A DNA stretch of 58,246 bases from an uncultured Coriobacteriaceae bacterium. GTDB taxonomy: Bacteria > Actinomycetota > Coriobacteriia > Coriobacteriales > Atopobiaceae. The notes below the pieces were generated by a model. It was not told the origin of the DNA. It ran no database searches and worked only from the letters and a program-made list of their open reading frames with translations. This document shows positions 1-8,706 of this stretch, piece after piece. The stretch covers positions 1-58,246 of the forward strand of contig CADALE010000016.1 of NCBI GenBank assembly GCA_902788705.1, given 5' to 3'. The position numbers and the translations under genes are program-made. Within the stretch, counting starts at the first letter, position 1. The number at the start of each line of letters is the position of its first letter.

Positions 1-72
1 CCCTCAAAGATGGGAGGGAGCAACTTTGAAATCCGTGTTTCAGCAGGTAGAGATACCTAAACAGGGGTCAAA

Positions 73-98
73 ACCGCACACTATTTGTCCTATAACCC
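73..98 (+). repeat. 26-bp dispersed repeat, copy 1
   Basis: This 26-bp stretch recurs in reverse complement at 58150-58175 with one mismatch. It begins ACCGCACACT and ends CCTATAACCC. It lies just beyond the terminator of tRNA-Leu, in DNA with no convincing gene. Two copies about 58 kb apart in opposite orientation suggest a dispersed intergenic element; the function is unknown. Confidence 0.7.
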
Positions 99-129
99 CA
101 CAGATAGCACTGTTACCTGCACGGATAAC

Positions 130-150
130 AAAAAAGGCCCCGGAGGGCCT
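130..150 (-). terminator. Rho-independent terminator of tRNA-Leu
   Basis: Read on the minus strand, a GC-rich hairpin (AGGCCC, short loop, GGGCCT) runs straight into six T residues. It starts ten bases after the CCA end of tRNA-Leu, so it most likely ends that transcript. Confidence 0.85.
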
Positions 151-159
151 GAGAGATCG

Positions 160-246
160 TGGTGCGGGCGAAAGGACTTGAACCTTCACGGGGTTGCCCC
201 CATACGGACCTGAACCGTACGCGTCTGCCAATTCCGCCACGCCCGC
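160..246 (-). tRNA. tRNA-Leu (anticodon CAG)
   Basis: The minus strand folds into an 87-nt cloverleaf with a long variable arm, as expected for leucine tRNA. The 7-bp acceptor stem pairs GCGGGCG with CGCCCGC, the anticodon stem is TACGG/CCGTA around the loop TTCAGGT (anticodon CAG), and the T arm contains GGTTCAAGTCC. The discriminator A and the CCA end are encoded. It reads CUG codons. Confidence 0.95.
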
Positions 247-858
247 GTGCAAAAAAGGATATTACTACAGCCTTGTCCCTCCGTCAACAGGTTTCGCGGA
301 ACAATTTTCGGTTTCTAGCAGCCCATACCTGCTTGGCGCCTGCTTCGCGAAGGATCGCGCGCCGCTGGCCACGCCTGGCCGTAGCCCGACCACCATCGCA
401 TGGCGCATCTGGCGCTTCTGCTCCCGGCGCTTCTGGTCACAGCGCTATCGGCACTTCTGGCGCTCCTGCCGCCAGCGCTTCTACCCCTAGCCCTTTCGCC
501 ACCCTGGCCACAGCAAAACTACTTACAATGCAATTCTTTGTGAGTAATTTGGCCTATCGAGAGAAGTCCCAACTGGGCTTTTATTGGACAGTTACTCACA
601 TCTTGTCAAATAGTGAGTAGTTTTGGCCCCGGGGTTGCCCGGGCTGTTGCCCCGACCGCACCGCCGGGCGTACCGCCTGGCGCACCGCAGCAGCAGCCGA
701 AGCCATGCCGGACGCCACCGCTCCAAACGACCCACTACCAGCGGCTTTTGGCTTCTGCGCACGGGGCGAAGCGCGCGTCGGCACCGCGGCCCACCCGTCC
801 CTGCGCTTTGTGTGCTCGTTGGCTCTGAGTTTGGCAAACCTGCTGCAAACGGGTACCC
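247..858. repeat. Gene-free gap with degenerate tandem motifs and TACTCAC inverted repeats
   Basis: I see no credible gene here; the open frames run into tRNA-Leu or lack ribosome sites. From about 395 to 480 a GGCGCTTCTG-like motif recurs at short intervals. From 515 to 620 related arms form two hairpin-like pairs: 515-528 with 538-550, and 592-599 with 613-620, all variants of TACTCAC/GTGAGTA, with GGCC nearby each time. Between the pairs, about 564-581, a short AAGTCCC/GGGCTT hairpin is followed by TTTT and could terminate + strand transcription. The TACTCAC set looks like an intergenic repeat family (inference). Confidence 0.5.
259..264 (-). promoter_or_regulatory. Candidate -10 box (TAATAT) of tRNA-Leu
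   Basis: TAATAT on the minus strand lies 12 bases before the 5' end of tRNA-Leu. No good -35 box is visible, so this is a positional inference. Confidence 0.4.
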
Positions 859-864
859 TATACT
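859..864 (+). promoter_or_regulatory. Candidate -10 box (TATACT) of the cell-wall kinase operon
   Basis: TATACT lies 47 bases before the GTG start of the first kinase gene, giving a leader of roughly 40 nt with an AGGGGA ribosome site. It is the best -10 match in the preceding 100 bases. No clear -35 box stands at the usual spacing. Confidence 0.5.
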
Positions 865-911
865 CACCAGACACGGCCACAAACGAAGTTCACACGACCA
901 AAGGGGATGCC

Positions 912-2885
912 GTGCAGGATCAAGAACAAGACCTCACTCAAACCAGGCTTCTGGGCGGCACAGGCCGCAGGGGCCAGGCCAGCTCGCAGGACCAGGACCA
1001 GCCCCGGACAACCCTGCTGGACCGCGGCAACCAAGGCGCCCAGCAGACCACGCTGCTTGACCGCGGCGGGTCAACCCGCGTGCGCCACGCGGCCACCGAC
1101 ATCACCCAAACCAGGCGACGCGCCTTCGTGGACACCTCGACCCCCACGGCCCAGCACTACTCGCAGGAGCTGCTGCTCAACCGCTACCGCGTGATGGACT
1201 CGCGTGGCACCGGCGGCTTCGGCACCGTGCTTACCTGCTGGGACACGCGCCTTCAGCGCCGCGTGGCCATCAAGCGCATCCCACTTGCCATGCGCAATGC
1301 CGCAGGCAGCTCGAACGCGTCCACCGTGGCCGAAGCTCTTGCCGAGGCCCGCACCTCAAGCCTTCTGGCCCATCCCAACATCGTGACGGTGTTCGACTTC
1401 GAGGCCGACGCCAACTATGCCTACCTGGTGATGGAGTACGTGGACGGCGTCACCCTCACCGAGCTGCTCGAGCGCGTGGAGGGCGGCACCCTCACGCCTG
1501 ACGAGTGCTGCCACCTGGTGCGCTCGGTGGCAGCGGCGCTTGCCTACGCCCACCAGAACAACGTGCTTCACCTTGACATCAAGCCGTCCAACATCATGAT
1601 CGACAAGTCGGGCACCGTGAAGCTGTGCGACTTTGGCATGGCCACGCTCGCCTCGGCCGCCGGATACGGCGACGCGCGTGGCGGCACCATCGGCTACATG
1701 CCGCCCGAGCAGATTCGCGGCGACCTGGTGGACGAGCGCGCCGACGTGTTTGCCCTGGCCGTGGTGGTGTGGCAGGCCCTCACGGGCGAGCGACCCTTCG
1801 CCGCGCCGTCGGCCGAGCGTTCGCTGGCGCTCATCGAGCACGGGCCCAAGACCAAGATCTCGAAGCTGGTGCCCGCCGCCTCGGGCATCGGCGAGGAGGC
1901 CCTGATGGCCGCGCTCGACCCGGTGGTTGCCACCCGCACCGCCTCGGTTGCCGACTTCGCCAACGAGCTGACCTTTGCCTTGGGCGACGCCGAGGCCGGG
2001 CACCGTAGCCTGCATCACCTGGTGTCGCAGACCGCCCCCGACGAGGACGAGGACGACCGCAGCTATGGCGAGCGCCTGCCCATCGCCTTCCGCTACCCCT
2101 GGCTACGCCCGTTCATCGTGCGCACGACCTCGGCCCTGTGCTGCGGATTCCTTACGTTCGTCGCGCTGGGCGGCGCGCTTCCCTCGCGCCGGGCCCTGCT
2201 TGCCGCAGTAGGCTCCACGACGCTTGCCTCGGCCGCGTGGCCTCCGCTTGGAAGCGCCCTCGGCGTGGTGGCCGTGCTTGCCAGCCTCATGATGCAGGGC
2301 GGCGACGGCGTAGCCACGGTGCTTCTGCCCGCACTGGTTGGCATGGTGATGCTGGCCTGGTGGGTGCTGCTGGGCGTGCGCAGCCATCACGCCACGCCGG
2401 CGCTGCTGCTTCCGTGCTGCCTCTCGTATCCCACCGGCGGCGTCGCCTGGGCCGGGGCCTTCCTCCCACCCGTCAGCGCCCTTGCCACGTCGCTTGCCAG
2501 CTGGGCGTTTGCGCAGGCATGCATAGCCGCGCGAACCACCGCCTTCGACGCGGGCGACACCGCCCGCGCCCTGCTCTCCCTTGCCATGTCGCCCGCTGCG
2601 TGGGTTGCCGCGCTCAGCTGCGGGGTGGCCGCGATGATAGCCTCGGTCATCACCCGTCGCGGAGGGTCCACCGGATCGGCCGTGCTGGGCCAAGTTGCCT
2701 GCTGCGCGGTGCTGGTTGGCAGCCAGGTGCTTACCTCCCGTTTGGAGAATGGCGGCATATGGGCGCCCCCGACATGGGAAGGAGTCGCTGTTGCGGTAGT
2801 CTTATGCATGTTCGCAAGCGTCGCGGCTGCCCTCAGCGGCCCGGCTCCTGACGAGCAGGAGGAGGATTGGGATGAACTTCATTAA
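912..2885 (+). CDS. Ser/Thr protein kinase with polytopic membrane tail (non-RD)
   Basis: 657 residues. I chose GTG at 912 because AAGGGGA stands just upstream; the frame stays open to 705 but that extension has no ribosome site. Residues 1-85 are low complexity, with TLLDRG twice and many TR/TQ pairs, plausible phospho-acceptors for the FHA proteins encoded next. Residues about 91-345 are a Hanks-type kinase domain: glycine loop (GTGGFG), VAIKRI lysine, DFGMA and GTIGYMPPEQ. The catalytic loop reads HLDIKPSN (Asp at about 222), so the usual arginine before the catalytic Asp is missing: a non-RD kinase, probably not controlled by the standard activation-loop clamp. From about residue 400 some eight hydrophobic segments follow, then an acidic tail. 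First gene of the operon; it overlaps fhaA by 14 bp. The position resembles PknA, but the membrane tail is different. Confidence 0.9.
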   Translation: MQDQEQDLTQTRLLGGTGRRGQASSQDQDQPRTTLLDRGNQGAQQTTLLDRGGSTRVRHAATDITQTRRRAFVDTSTPTAQHYSQELLLNRYRVMDSRGTGGFGTVLTCWDTRLQRRVAIKRIPLAMRNAAGSSNASTVAEALAEARTSSLLAHPNIVTVFDFEADANYAYLVMEYVDGVTLTELLERVEGGTLTPDECCHLVRSVAAALAYAHQNNVLHLDIKPSNIMIDKSGTVKLCDFGMATLASAAGYGDARGGTIGYMPPEQIRGDLVDERADVFALAVVVWQALTGERPFAAPSAERSLALIEHGPKTKISKLVPAASGIGEEALMAALDPVVATRTASVADFANELTFALGDAEAGHRSLHHLVSQTAPDEDEDDRSYGERLPIAFRYPWLRPFIVRTTSALCCGFLTFVALGGALPSRRALLAAVGSTTLASAAWPPLGSALGVVAVLASLMMQGGDGVATVLLPALVGMVMLAWWVLLGVRSHHATPALLLPCCLSYPTGGVAWAGAFLPPVSALATSLASWAFAQACIAARTTAFDAGDTARALLSLAMSPAAWVAALSCGVAAMIASVITRRGGSTGSAVLGQVACCAVLVGSQVLTSRLENGGIWAPPTWEGVAVAVVLCMFASVAAALSGPAPDEQEEDWDELH

Positions 2886-3966
2886 GACGTTCGAGAGCCG
2901 CGTGAGCGACGCCTTTGGCGCATCCCCCCGAGGCCATGCCGCACCATTCTCGTTCAAGCGCCTCGCCAAGCTGGCCGCCAAGGAGCTTGAGGCCGAGACC
3001 TACGTCATCGACGGGGTGGACACCGCCCCTGCGCTTTACACCATCTTGGTATCGGCCGCCGACGACACCGCCATGCGACCGCTGTATCCGCAGCTCACGC
3101 TTGAGGTAGTCTCCTTTGCGAAGGCCGAGGCCAAGCACAAGGGCTACACGTTCGTGGGCGAGCCGCTGGCCCGCTTCATGGTTGACCCAAAGCTGCGCCC
3201 CGGCAAGTTTGACCTGTTTGCCGAGAACGTCGACGCCGTTACCCTCGAGCGCCTGCGCGACGAGGAGATAGCCTTCCTGTCCGGCGCCTCCGCCGTGGGC
3301 GGCGCTGCTGCCGACCTCACCGGAGCCCGGCCAGCCGCCGCGCACCGCGGGTCCGCCACGCACGCATCGACGCCCGAGCCGACCCCGGCGCGCGTGTCCA
3401 CACCGATACCCACCCCCGTTCCCGAGCCGGTGCGCCCCGCCATGGCCCCGTCGGCCCTCAGCCCCGAGGACTCCGCGGCCGCAGGCCTCGACATCGTGCC
3501 GGTGGACTTCCTTGACGGGCAGCTGCAGGCCTCGGGCCTTGCCGGAAACGGCCAGGCCGACGCGCTGGCCTCGCTTGACTCGGCAATTCCGCAGATAGAG
3601 GTGGCCTCCGAAGACCCTGTCGTGCCCGCCACGCAGCTGCGCACGCCCGCCCAGCCGGTGGAGCCCGACCAGGACGATCCCGTCACCTGCCTGCTCATCG
3701 ACCGGCAGACCGGGCGCACCTACACCGGCACCGCCCCCATCACCCCCATCGGGCGCGAGCGCATGACCGGCAGCATCGTGCTGCGCGACCCCAACGTGTC
3801 GCGCCGCCATGCCGAGCTGGTGCACGACGGCCACGCCTGGCGCCTGCGCGACCTCAACTCGACCAACGGCACCATGGTGAACAACGTCGAAATCACCCAG
3901 TGCGTGCTGCATGACGGCGACCTCATCACGGTAGGCCTCATGAACCTGGAGTTCAGGGAGGGCTAG
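2872..3966 (+). CDS. fhaA: FhaA-like protein (DUF3662 + FHA domain)
   Basis: 364 residues, preceded by a strong GGAGGAGG site inside the end of the kinase gene. Residues 1-120 match the FhaA N-terminal domain (DUF3662), an alpha/beta module in actinobacterial cell-wall regulators. Residues about 130-255 are a Pro/Ala-rich linker. Residues about 262-364 are a forkhead-associated domain with the phosphothreonine-binding features GRERMTGSIVLRDPNVSRRH and LRDLNSTNGTMVN. In mycobacteria FhaA binds phosphorylated wall-synthesis partners such as the pseudokinase domain of MviN; a cytoplasmic adaptor role here is inferred from family and operon order. No membrane segment is visible. Confidence 0.93.
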   Translation: MNFIKTFESRVSDAFGASPRGHAAPFSFKRLAKLAAKELEAETYVIDGVDTAPALYTILVSAADDTAMRPLYPQLTLEVVSFAKAEAKHKGYTFVGEPLARFMVDPKLRPGKFDLFAENVDAVTLERLRDEEIAFLSGASAVGGAAADLTGARPAAAHRGSATHASTPEPTPARVSTPIPTPVPEPVRPAMAPSALSPEDSAAAGLDIVPVDFLDGQLQASGLAGNGQADALASLDSAIPQIEVASEDPVVPATQLRTPAQPVEPDQDDPVTCLLIDRQTGRTYTGTAPITPIGRERMTGSIVLRDPNVSRRHAELVHDGHAWRLRDLNSTNGTMVNNVEITQCVLHDGDLITVGLMNLEFREG

Positions 3967-3968
3967 CC

Positions 3969-4382
3969 ATGATCGACCTCGTGCTGTTTGCCGGACGCAT
4001 CCTGCTCGTCGTCATGCTGTACCTGTTCCTGTTTGCCACGATGCGCACGGGCATCGGCCTCGTGCGCGGCCAGCGCCGCGACACCGCCATCTGGTCGGTG
4101 GACGTCGAGAAGGGCGAGAAGAGCCTGCGCGGCCTGCATGTGGACATCCTTGGCCCGGTGGTGGTTGGCCGCTCGCCGTCGTCGGACATCGTCATCGACG
4201 AGCCCTACGTGTCGGCCACGCACGCGCGCCTCACGCTGCAGGGCCCGGCCCTGGTGCTTGAGGACCTTGGGTCCAAGAACGGCACGCTGGTGAACGGCCA
4301 CCCCGTCACCCAGCCCGTCAGCCTTCGCGACGGCGACGACGTGCAGGTGGGTGACACCGTGATGCGCGTGAGCCGCCGATGA
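3969..4382 (+). CDS. fhaB: FhaB-like membrane-anchored FHA protein
   Basis: 137 residues. One N-terminal membrane helix (about 5-25) is followed by a cytoplasmic FHA domain with GRSPSSDIVI, ATHARL and DLGSKNGTLVNG. It begins two bases after the fhaA stop, and its own stop overlaps the phosphatase start (ATGA), so translation is probably coupled. In mycobacteria the equivalent (FhaB/FipA) links phosphorylated division proteins to the divisome. Here it would recruit phosphothreonine-bearing partners, perhaps the adjacent kinases, to the membrane. Confidence 0.92.
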   Translation: MIDLVLFAGRILLVVMLYLFLFATMRTGIGLVRGQRRDTAIWSVDVEKGEKSLRGLHVDILGPVVVGRSPSSDIVIDEPYVSATHARLTLQGPALVLEDLGSKNGTLVNGHPVTQPVSLRDGDDVQVGDTVMRVSRR

Positions 4383-5743
4383 TCGACTTCCTGCGACATA
4401 TTAGCCAGGCGGACCGTTCGCCCCAAGGCGACCAGTCCCCCGCCGAGCCCGTCATGAGCCCGGGCCACGCCACCCTGTCGGTGGAGGGCCGCGAGGACTC
4501 GTATGTGGAGACGGGCTCGTCGCAGTGGCTTTCGTGGGGCGCCCGCACCGACGTGGGCCTGGTCCGCGAGCACAACGAGGACTCCTACCTGGTACGCGCG
4601 CCGGTGTTTGCCGTGTGCGACGGCATGGGCGGCCACGAGGCAGGCGAGGTTGCCAGCACGATAGCCGTCGAGACCATCGCCAACGAGGCCCCGCTGCATG
4701 CCGACGACGTGCTGCTTGGCGCGGCCGTGGAGTCGGCCAACCTTGCCGTGATGCAGGGGGCCGTGAACGGCCTGGGCCGCCCGGGCATGGGCTGCACCGC
4801 CTCGTGCGCGCTCATCGAGGGCAGCCGCATGGCCATCGCCCACGTGGGCGACTCGCGCGTGTACCTACTGCACCTTGGTACCCTGGTGCGCCTTACCCAC
4901 GACCACTCCTATGTTGAGGAGCTGGTGGACGCCGGCGAGATAACGGCCGACGAGGCGCGCACGCACCCCTCGCGCTCGGTCATCACCCGCGCACTGGGCT
5001 CGGACCCCGACATGTACGCCGACCACTTCAGCATCGCCGTCTCGTCGGGCGACCGCATCGTCATCTGCTCGGACGGGCTCTCCTCGATGGTGGAGGACTC
5101 CGAGATAGAGGCCGTCGCCGTGTCGTCGGCCACCCCGCAGGCAGCCGCTGACAACCTGGTTGCCGCGGCGCTTACGGCAGGCGGGCACGATAACGTGACG
5201 GTGCTCGTGGTGGACGTGCTTGACGACGGCGTGGTGGAGGAGCACCACCGCAGGCGCACCCGCACCTTCTCCATAATCTTCGCGCTGCTGATGGCGGCCA
5301 TCATGCTGTTCGTAGGCGCCGTGGGCCTCTTTGTGCACAGCTCGTGGTTCATCGGCGTGAACGGCTCGACCGTGGCCATCTACCAGGGCGTGCACACCGA
5401 CTTCCTGGGCCGGCCGCTGTACGAGCTGGTCGAGACCACCTCGGTAGAGGTGTCCGACCTGCCCGAGGCGGTACGCAAGAGTCTGGAGGAGGGCGTGGTG
5501 GTGGCATCCGAGAAGGACGCCGCAGCCACCATCGAGAGCTACCGCCAGCAGATCGACGCCGACAAGACGGCGGTGGCCGACACCGCCATGTCCACCTCCG
5601 ACGCCACCGCTGCGTCGCCCGAGACCCCCGTCACGCACGAGGAGACCGCCGAGAACTCGGCCGCGGCCGAGTCGGGCAAGGAGGGCACCGAGGCCGGCAG
5701 GGCCGAGGCGCAAGCCAAGGCCGGCGAAGGGGCAGGTGACTAG
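4379..5743 (+). CDS. pstP: PP2C-family Ser/Thr phosphatase (PstP-like)
   Basis: 454 residues. The catalytic domain (about 50-285) carries the PP2C metal-binding motifs: [47 protein letters not shown] and [13 protein letters not shown] membrane helix follows at about 296-322, then an extracellular region and a Thr/Ala/Glu-rich tail. This is the PstP layout, the sole partner phosphatase of PASTA kinases in actinobacteria, which reverses kinase autophosphorylation and dephosphorylates wall-synthesis regulators. It overlaps fhaB by 4 bp and nearly abuts the rodA-pbp fusion. The first 45 residues are low complexity and not part of the fold. Confidence 0.95.
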   Translation: MIDFLRHISQADRSPQGDQSPAEPVMSPGHATLSVEGREDSYVETGSSQWLSWGARTDVGLVREHNEDSYLVRAPVFAVCDGMGGHEAGEVASTIAVETIANEAPLHADDVLLGAAVESANLAVMQGAVNGLGRPGMGCTASCALIEGSRMAIAHVGDSRVYLLHLGTLVRLTHDHSYVEELVDAGEITADEARTHPSRSVITRALGSDPDMYADHFSIAVSSGDRIVICSDGLSSMVEDSEIEAVAVSSATPQAAADNLVAAALTAGGHDNVTVLVVDVLDDGVVEEHHRRRTRTFSIIFALLMAAIMLFVGAVGLFVHSSWFIGVNGSTVAIYQGVHTDFLGRPLYELVETTSVEVSDLPEAVRKSLEEGVVVASEKDAAATIESYRQQIDADKTAVADTAMSTSDATAASPETPVTHEETAENSAAAESGKEGTEAGRAEAQAKAGEGAGD

Positions 5744-5744
5744 C

Positions 5745-8603
5745 ATGCCTGCGATCACCGCCAACACCCGTCGCAACACCGAGCTGGGGCTGCTGGTCCT
5801 GGCCGCCTTCCCCGTGACGCTGCTGTATGCGCTGTATCTTGCCAACATGCACGTCGAGCTGACGGCGCAGTCGCTCGCGGTGCCGCTGGGCCTGTTTGCC
5901 GCATTTGCCGTGGCACACCTCGCCGTGCGCTTCCTGGCGCCGGGTGCCGACCCAGCCATCCTGCCCATATCCTTCACGCTGTCGGGCATCGGCATCGCCT
6001 TCGTCACGAGGCTTGCCCCGTCACTGGCGTTCAACCAGATGCTGTGGTTGTTCCTGTCGGTGGGGGCCATGGTGGCAACGCTCGTTCTCGTGCCCAGCAT
6101 CGACGCGCTGGCCGAGTACAAGTTCACCATAGGCATCGCTGGCGTGGTGCTGCTGCTCCTGCCGATGCTGTTCGGCGTCGAGCTGGGCGGCTCCAAGCTG
6201 TGGCTGAACTTCTTTGGCTTCTCCTTCCAGCCCGGTGAGCTTGCCAAGATCCTCATCGTCATCTTCCTAGCCTCGTATCTGGCCGAGAATCGCGAGATGC
6301 TCTCCGCTTCCTCGCTGCGCTTCGGCCCCTTCGTGATCCCGCGCCTGCACATGCTGGTGCCGGTCTTCGTGATGTGGGGCCTGTCGCTGCTGGTGGTCGT
6401 GTTCGAGCGCGACCTGGGCAGCGCGCTTCTGTTCTTCACCTTCTTCGTGGTCATGCTGTACGTGTGCACGGGACGGGTGAGCTACGTGCTCATCTCGTTT
6501 GCGCTGCTGCTTCTGGGCGGCATGGTGTGCTACCGGCTGTTTGGCCACGTGCAGGTGCGCGTGCAGATCTGGCTGGACCCCTTCGAGGACCCCTCGGGCT
6601 CGGGCTTGCAGATCGTGCAGTCGCTGTACTCGCTTGCTGACGGCGGCCTCGTGGGCACGGGCATCGGCAAGGGCCTGCCGCGACTCATCCCCATCGTGGA
6701 GAGCGACTTCATCTTCTCGGCCATCGGCGAGGAGATGGGCCTTCTGGGGGCCGCGGCCGTGCTCATCCTGTTCATGCTGTTTGCCGTACGTGGCCTTGCC
6801 ACCGCGGCGCGCGCCCGCTCCGACGTCTCGGCCTTCGCGGCCGTGGGCCTTACCTCGGCCATCGTGGTGCAGGCCATCGTCATCATCGGCGGCGTAACCA
6901 AGTTCCTGCCGCTCACGGGCGTGACCCTGCCCTTCATGAGCCAGGGCGGCAGCTCGCTTCTGGCCAGCTTCATCATCGTGGGTCTGCTGTTGAGGGCCGG
7001 CGACGAGGGCACGGGCCACGGCACGCAGATGCTTACCTCCAGCGCGCAGCCGCTGCACGTGGCGCGCTCCAACGGGCGCCTGGCCGCCGTGGTGCACGGC
7101 GCGCACGCACGCGCCACGCTGGGAATGGACACGCCCGAGTCGGGCGTGCTGGGGCGCGTGGCCCTGGGCAACCGCCTCACGGCGCTGGTCACCACCTTCA
7201 CCCTGCTATTCGCGGCGCTCATCACCAACCTCACCTACATCCAGGTGTTCAAGGCCGACTACTACCGCAACCTGCCCATCAACAACCACACCATCGTGCG
7301 CAGCTCGCGCGTGCAGCGTGGCTCCATCATCACCATCGACGGCCTCACCCTGGCTGAGTCCGTCCTGGCCGACGACGGCGTGTCCTACGTGCGCGCCTAT
7401 CCCCAGGGCAACACGGCCACCAACGTGGTGGGCTACCTCTCCACGCAGTACGGCGCCACGGGCGTCGAGTCGTTCATGAACGACGTGCTTACCGGGCACG
7501 CCGACTACTCCAACTGGGTGAGTGCTCTCTACTCGCTGGCAGGCGTGCAGCAGCCCGGCTCGTCGGTGGTGCTTACCATCAACTCGGCGATGCAGAGCGC
7601 GGCCGAGGAGGCCCTGTGGGGCTACACCGGCTCGATCGTGGTGCTCAACCCCGCCACGGGAGCGGTGCTGGCCGAGGCCTCGTCGCCCACGTTCAACTAC
7701 GACAACATCGGCGAGATCATGGCCAGCGAAAGCACCAACGGCGAGCTGCTCAACCGCGCTACGCAGGTGCTGTACGCACCGGGCTCCACCTTCAAGACCG
7801 TCACGCTCGCGGCAGCGCTTGACTCGGGCTCCGCTGCGCTGGACAGCTGGTACGAGGCCCCGGCCTCCATCGAGATCGGCAACGCCACGGTTACCAACAT
7901 CCATGACGACGCCTGGGAGGGGCTCACCCTGCGCGAGGCGCTCATGTACTCAGCCAACACCGTGTACGGTCAGCTGGGTGCGCAGCTTGGCGCGCAGACG
8001 CTCGTCTCGTATGCACGGGCCTTTGGCTATGGCTCGAGCCTGGGCCAGGACTTCTCCACCGTGGCGTCGCTTGTTCCCGAGCCCAGCGAGATGACCGAGT
8101 GGGAGACCGCGTGGGCCGCCTGCGGACAGCCCGTAGGCGAGCACGAAAGCCCCGCCGGTCCGCAGACCACCGTGATGCAGAACGCCGTCATTGCCGCAGC
8201 TATCGCCAACAACGGCGTGGCGATGAACCCCTACGTGGTGGAGCGCGTGCTCTCGCCCGAGGGAACCACCGTCTCAAGCGCCGTGGCGCGCAGCCTGGGC
8301 CAGCCCATCACCGAGCAGACCGCCGCGCAGCTGCGCGAGGCCATGCTGGACGTGGTGGAATACGGCACCGGCGCCGGCGCCCGCATCTCGGGCGTGCAGG
8401 TGGCGGGCAAGACGGGCACTGCCGAGACGGGTGGCGGAGCCGCAAACTCGCTGTTCATCGGCTTTGCGCCGTACGAGCAGCCCACGCTGGCCATCTCGGT
8501 ATGCATCGAAGGCTCGGCCGACCAGGACGTGAGCGGCGTGGCCGCCTACCTGGCTGGCGAGGTGCTGGCCACCTGCATCAACGTTCAGGCGGGGGCGTCG
8601 TGA
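5745..8603 (+). CDS. Natural RodA/FtsW (SEDS)-class B PBP fusion
   Basis: 952 residues from ATG 5745, spaced 5 bases after AGGTGA; a GTG at 5736 is the alternative. Residues 1 to about 425 are a polytopic SEDS glycosyltransferase with the catalytic ERDLG (Asp about 223), GxGxGKGLPR and FMSQGGSS. After a short linker and one more membrane helix (about 480-500) comes a class B penicillin-binding protein with STFK (Ser about 681), SAN (Ser about 736) and KTGTAETG (Lys about 889). Mycobacteria encode RodA and PbpA as adjacent genes at exactly this operon position; here they are one polypeptide with no frameshift. It should polymerise and crosslink lipid II. The fixed 1:1 ratio could make transpeptidase-activated polymerisation obligatory (inference). 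Confidence 0.95.
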   Translation: MPAITANTRRNTELGLLVLAAFPVTLLYALYLANMHVELTAQSLAVPLGLFAAFAVAHLAVRFLAPGADPAILPISFTLSGIGIAFVTRLAPSLAFNQMLWLFLSVGAMVATLVLVPSIDALAEYKFTIGIAGVVLLLLPMLFGVELGGSKLWLNFFGFSFQPGELAKILIVIFLASYLAENREMLSASSLRFGPFVIPRLHMLVPVFVMWGLSLLVVVFERDLGSALLFFTFFVVMLYVCTGRVSYVLISFALLLLGGMVCYRLFGHVQVRVQIWLDPFEDPSGSGLQIVQSLYSLADGGLVGTGIGKGLPRLIPIVESDFIFSAIGEEMGLLGAAAVLILFMLFAVRGLATAARARSDVSAFAAVGLTSAIVVQAIVIIGGVTKFLPLTGVTLPFMSQGGSSLLASFIIVGLLLRAGDEGTGHGTQMLTSSAQPLHVARSNGRLAAVVHGAHARATLGMDTPESGVLGRVALGNRLTALVTTFTLLFAALITNLTYIQVFKADYYRNLPINNHTIVRSSRVQRGSIITIDGLTLAESVLADDGVSYVRAYPQGNTATNVVGYLSTQYGATGVESFMNDVLTGHADYSNWVSALYSLAGVQQPGSSVVLTINSAMQSAAEEALWGYTGSIVVLNPATGAVLAEASSPTFNYDNIGEIMASESTNGELLNRATQVLYAPGSTFKTVTLAAALDSGSAALDSWYEAPASIEIGNATVTNIHDDAWEGLTLREALMYSANTVYGQLGAQLGAQTLVSYARAFGYGSSLGQDFSTVASLVPEPSEMTEWETAWAACGQPVGEHESPAGPQTTVMQNAVIAAAIANNGVAMNPYVVERVLSPEGTTVSSAVARSLGQPITEQTAAQLREAMLDVVEYGTGAGARISGVQVAGKTGTAETGGGAANSLFIGFAPYEQPTLAISVCIEGSADQDVSGVAAYLAGEVLATCINVQAGAS

Positions 8604-8706
8604 TGGCCGGGACAAGACGACACGAGACGCTGCTCGGGCTTAGGCCGGCGACGCAATGCAAGACTTTCACGCGTGGCAGGGCCGCGCTCATGATGGGAGA
8701 GCAGTA

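Noticed and set aside
159..620. 153-residue open frame on the + strand
   Set aside because: It begins inside the antisense of tRNA-Leu, has no ribosome site and runs through repeats; its Gly-Ala-Ser periodicity reflects the repeated DNA motif.
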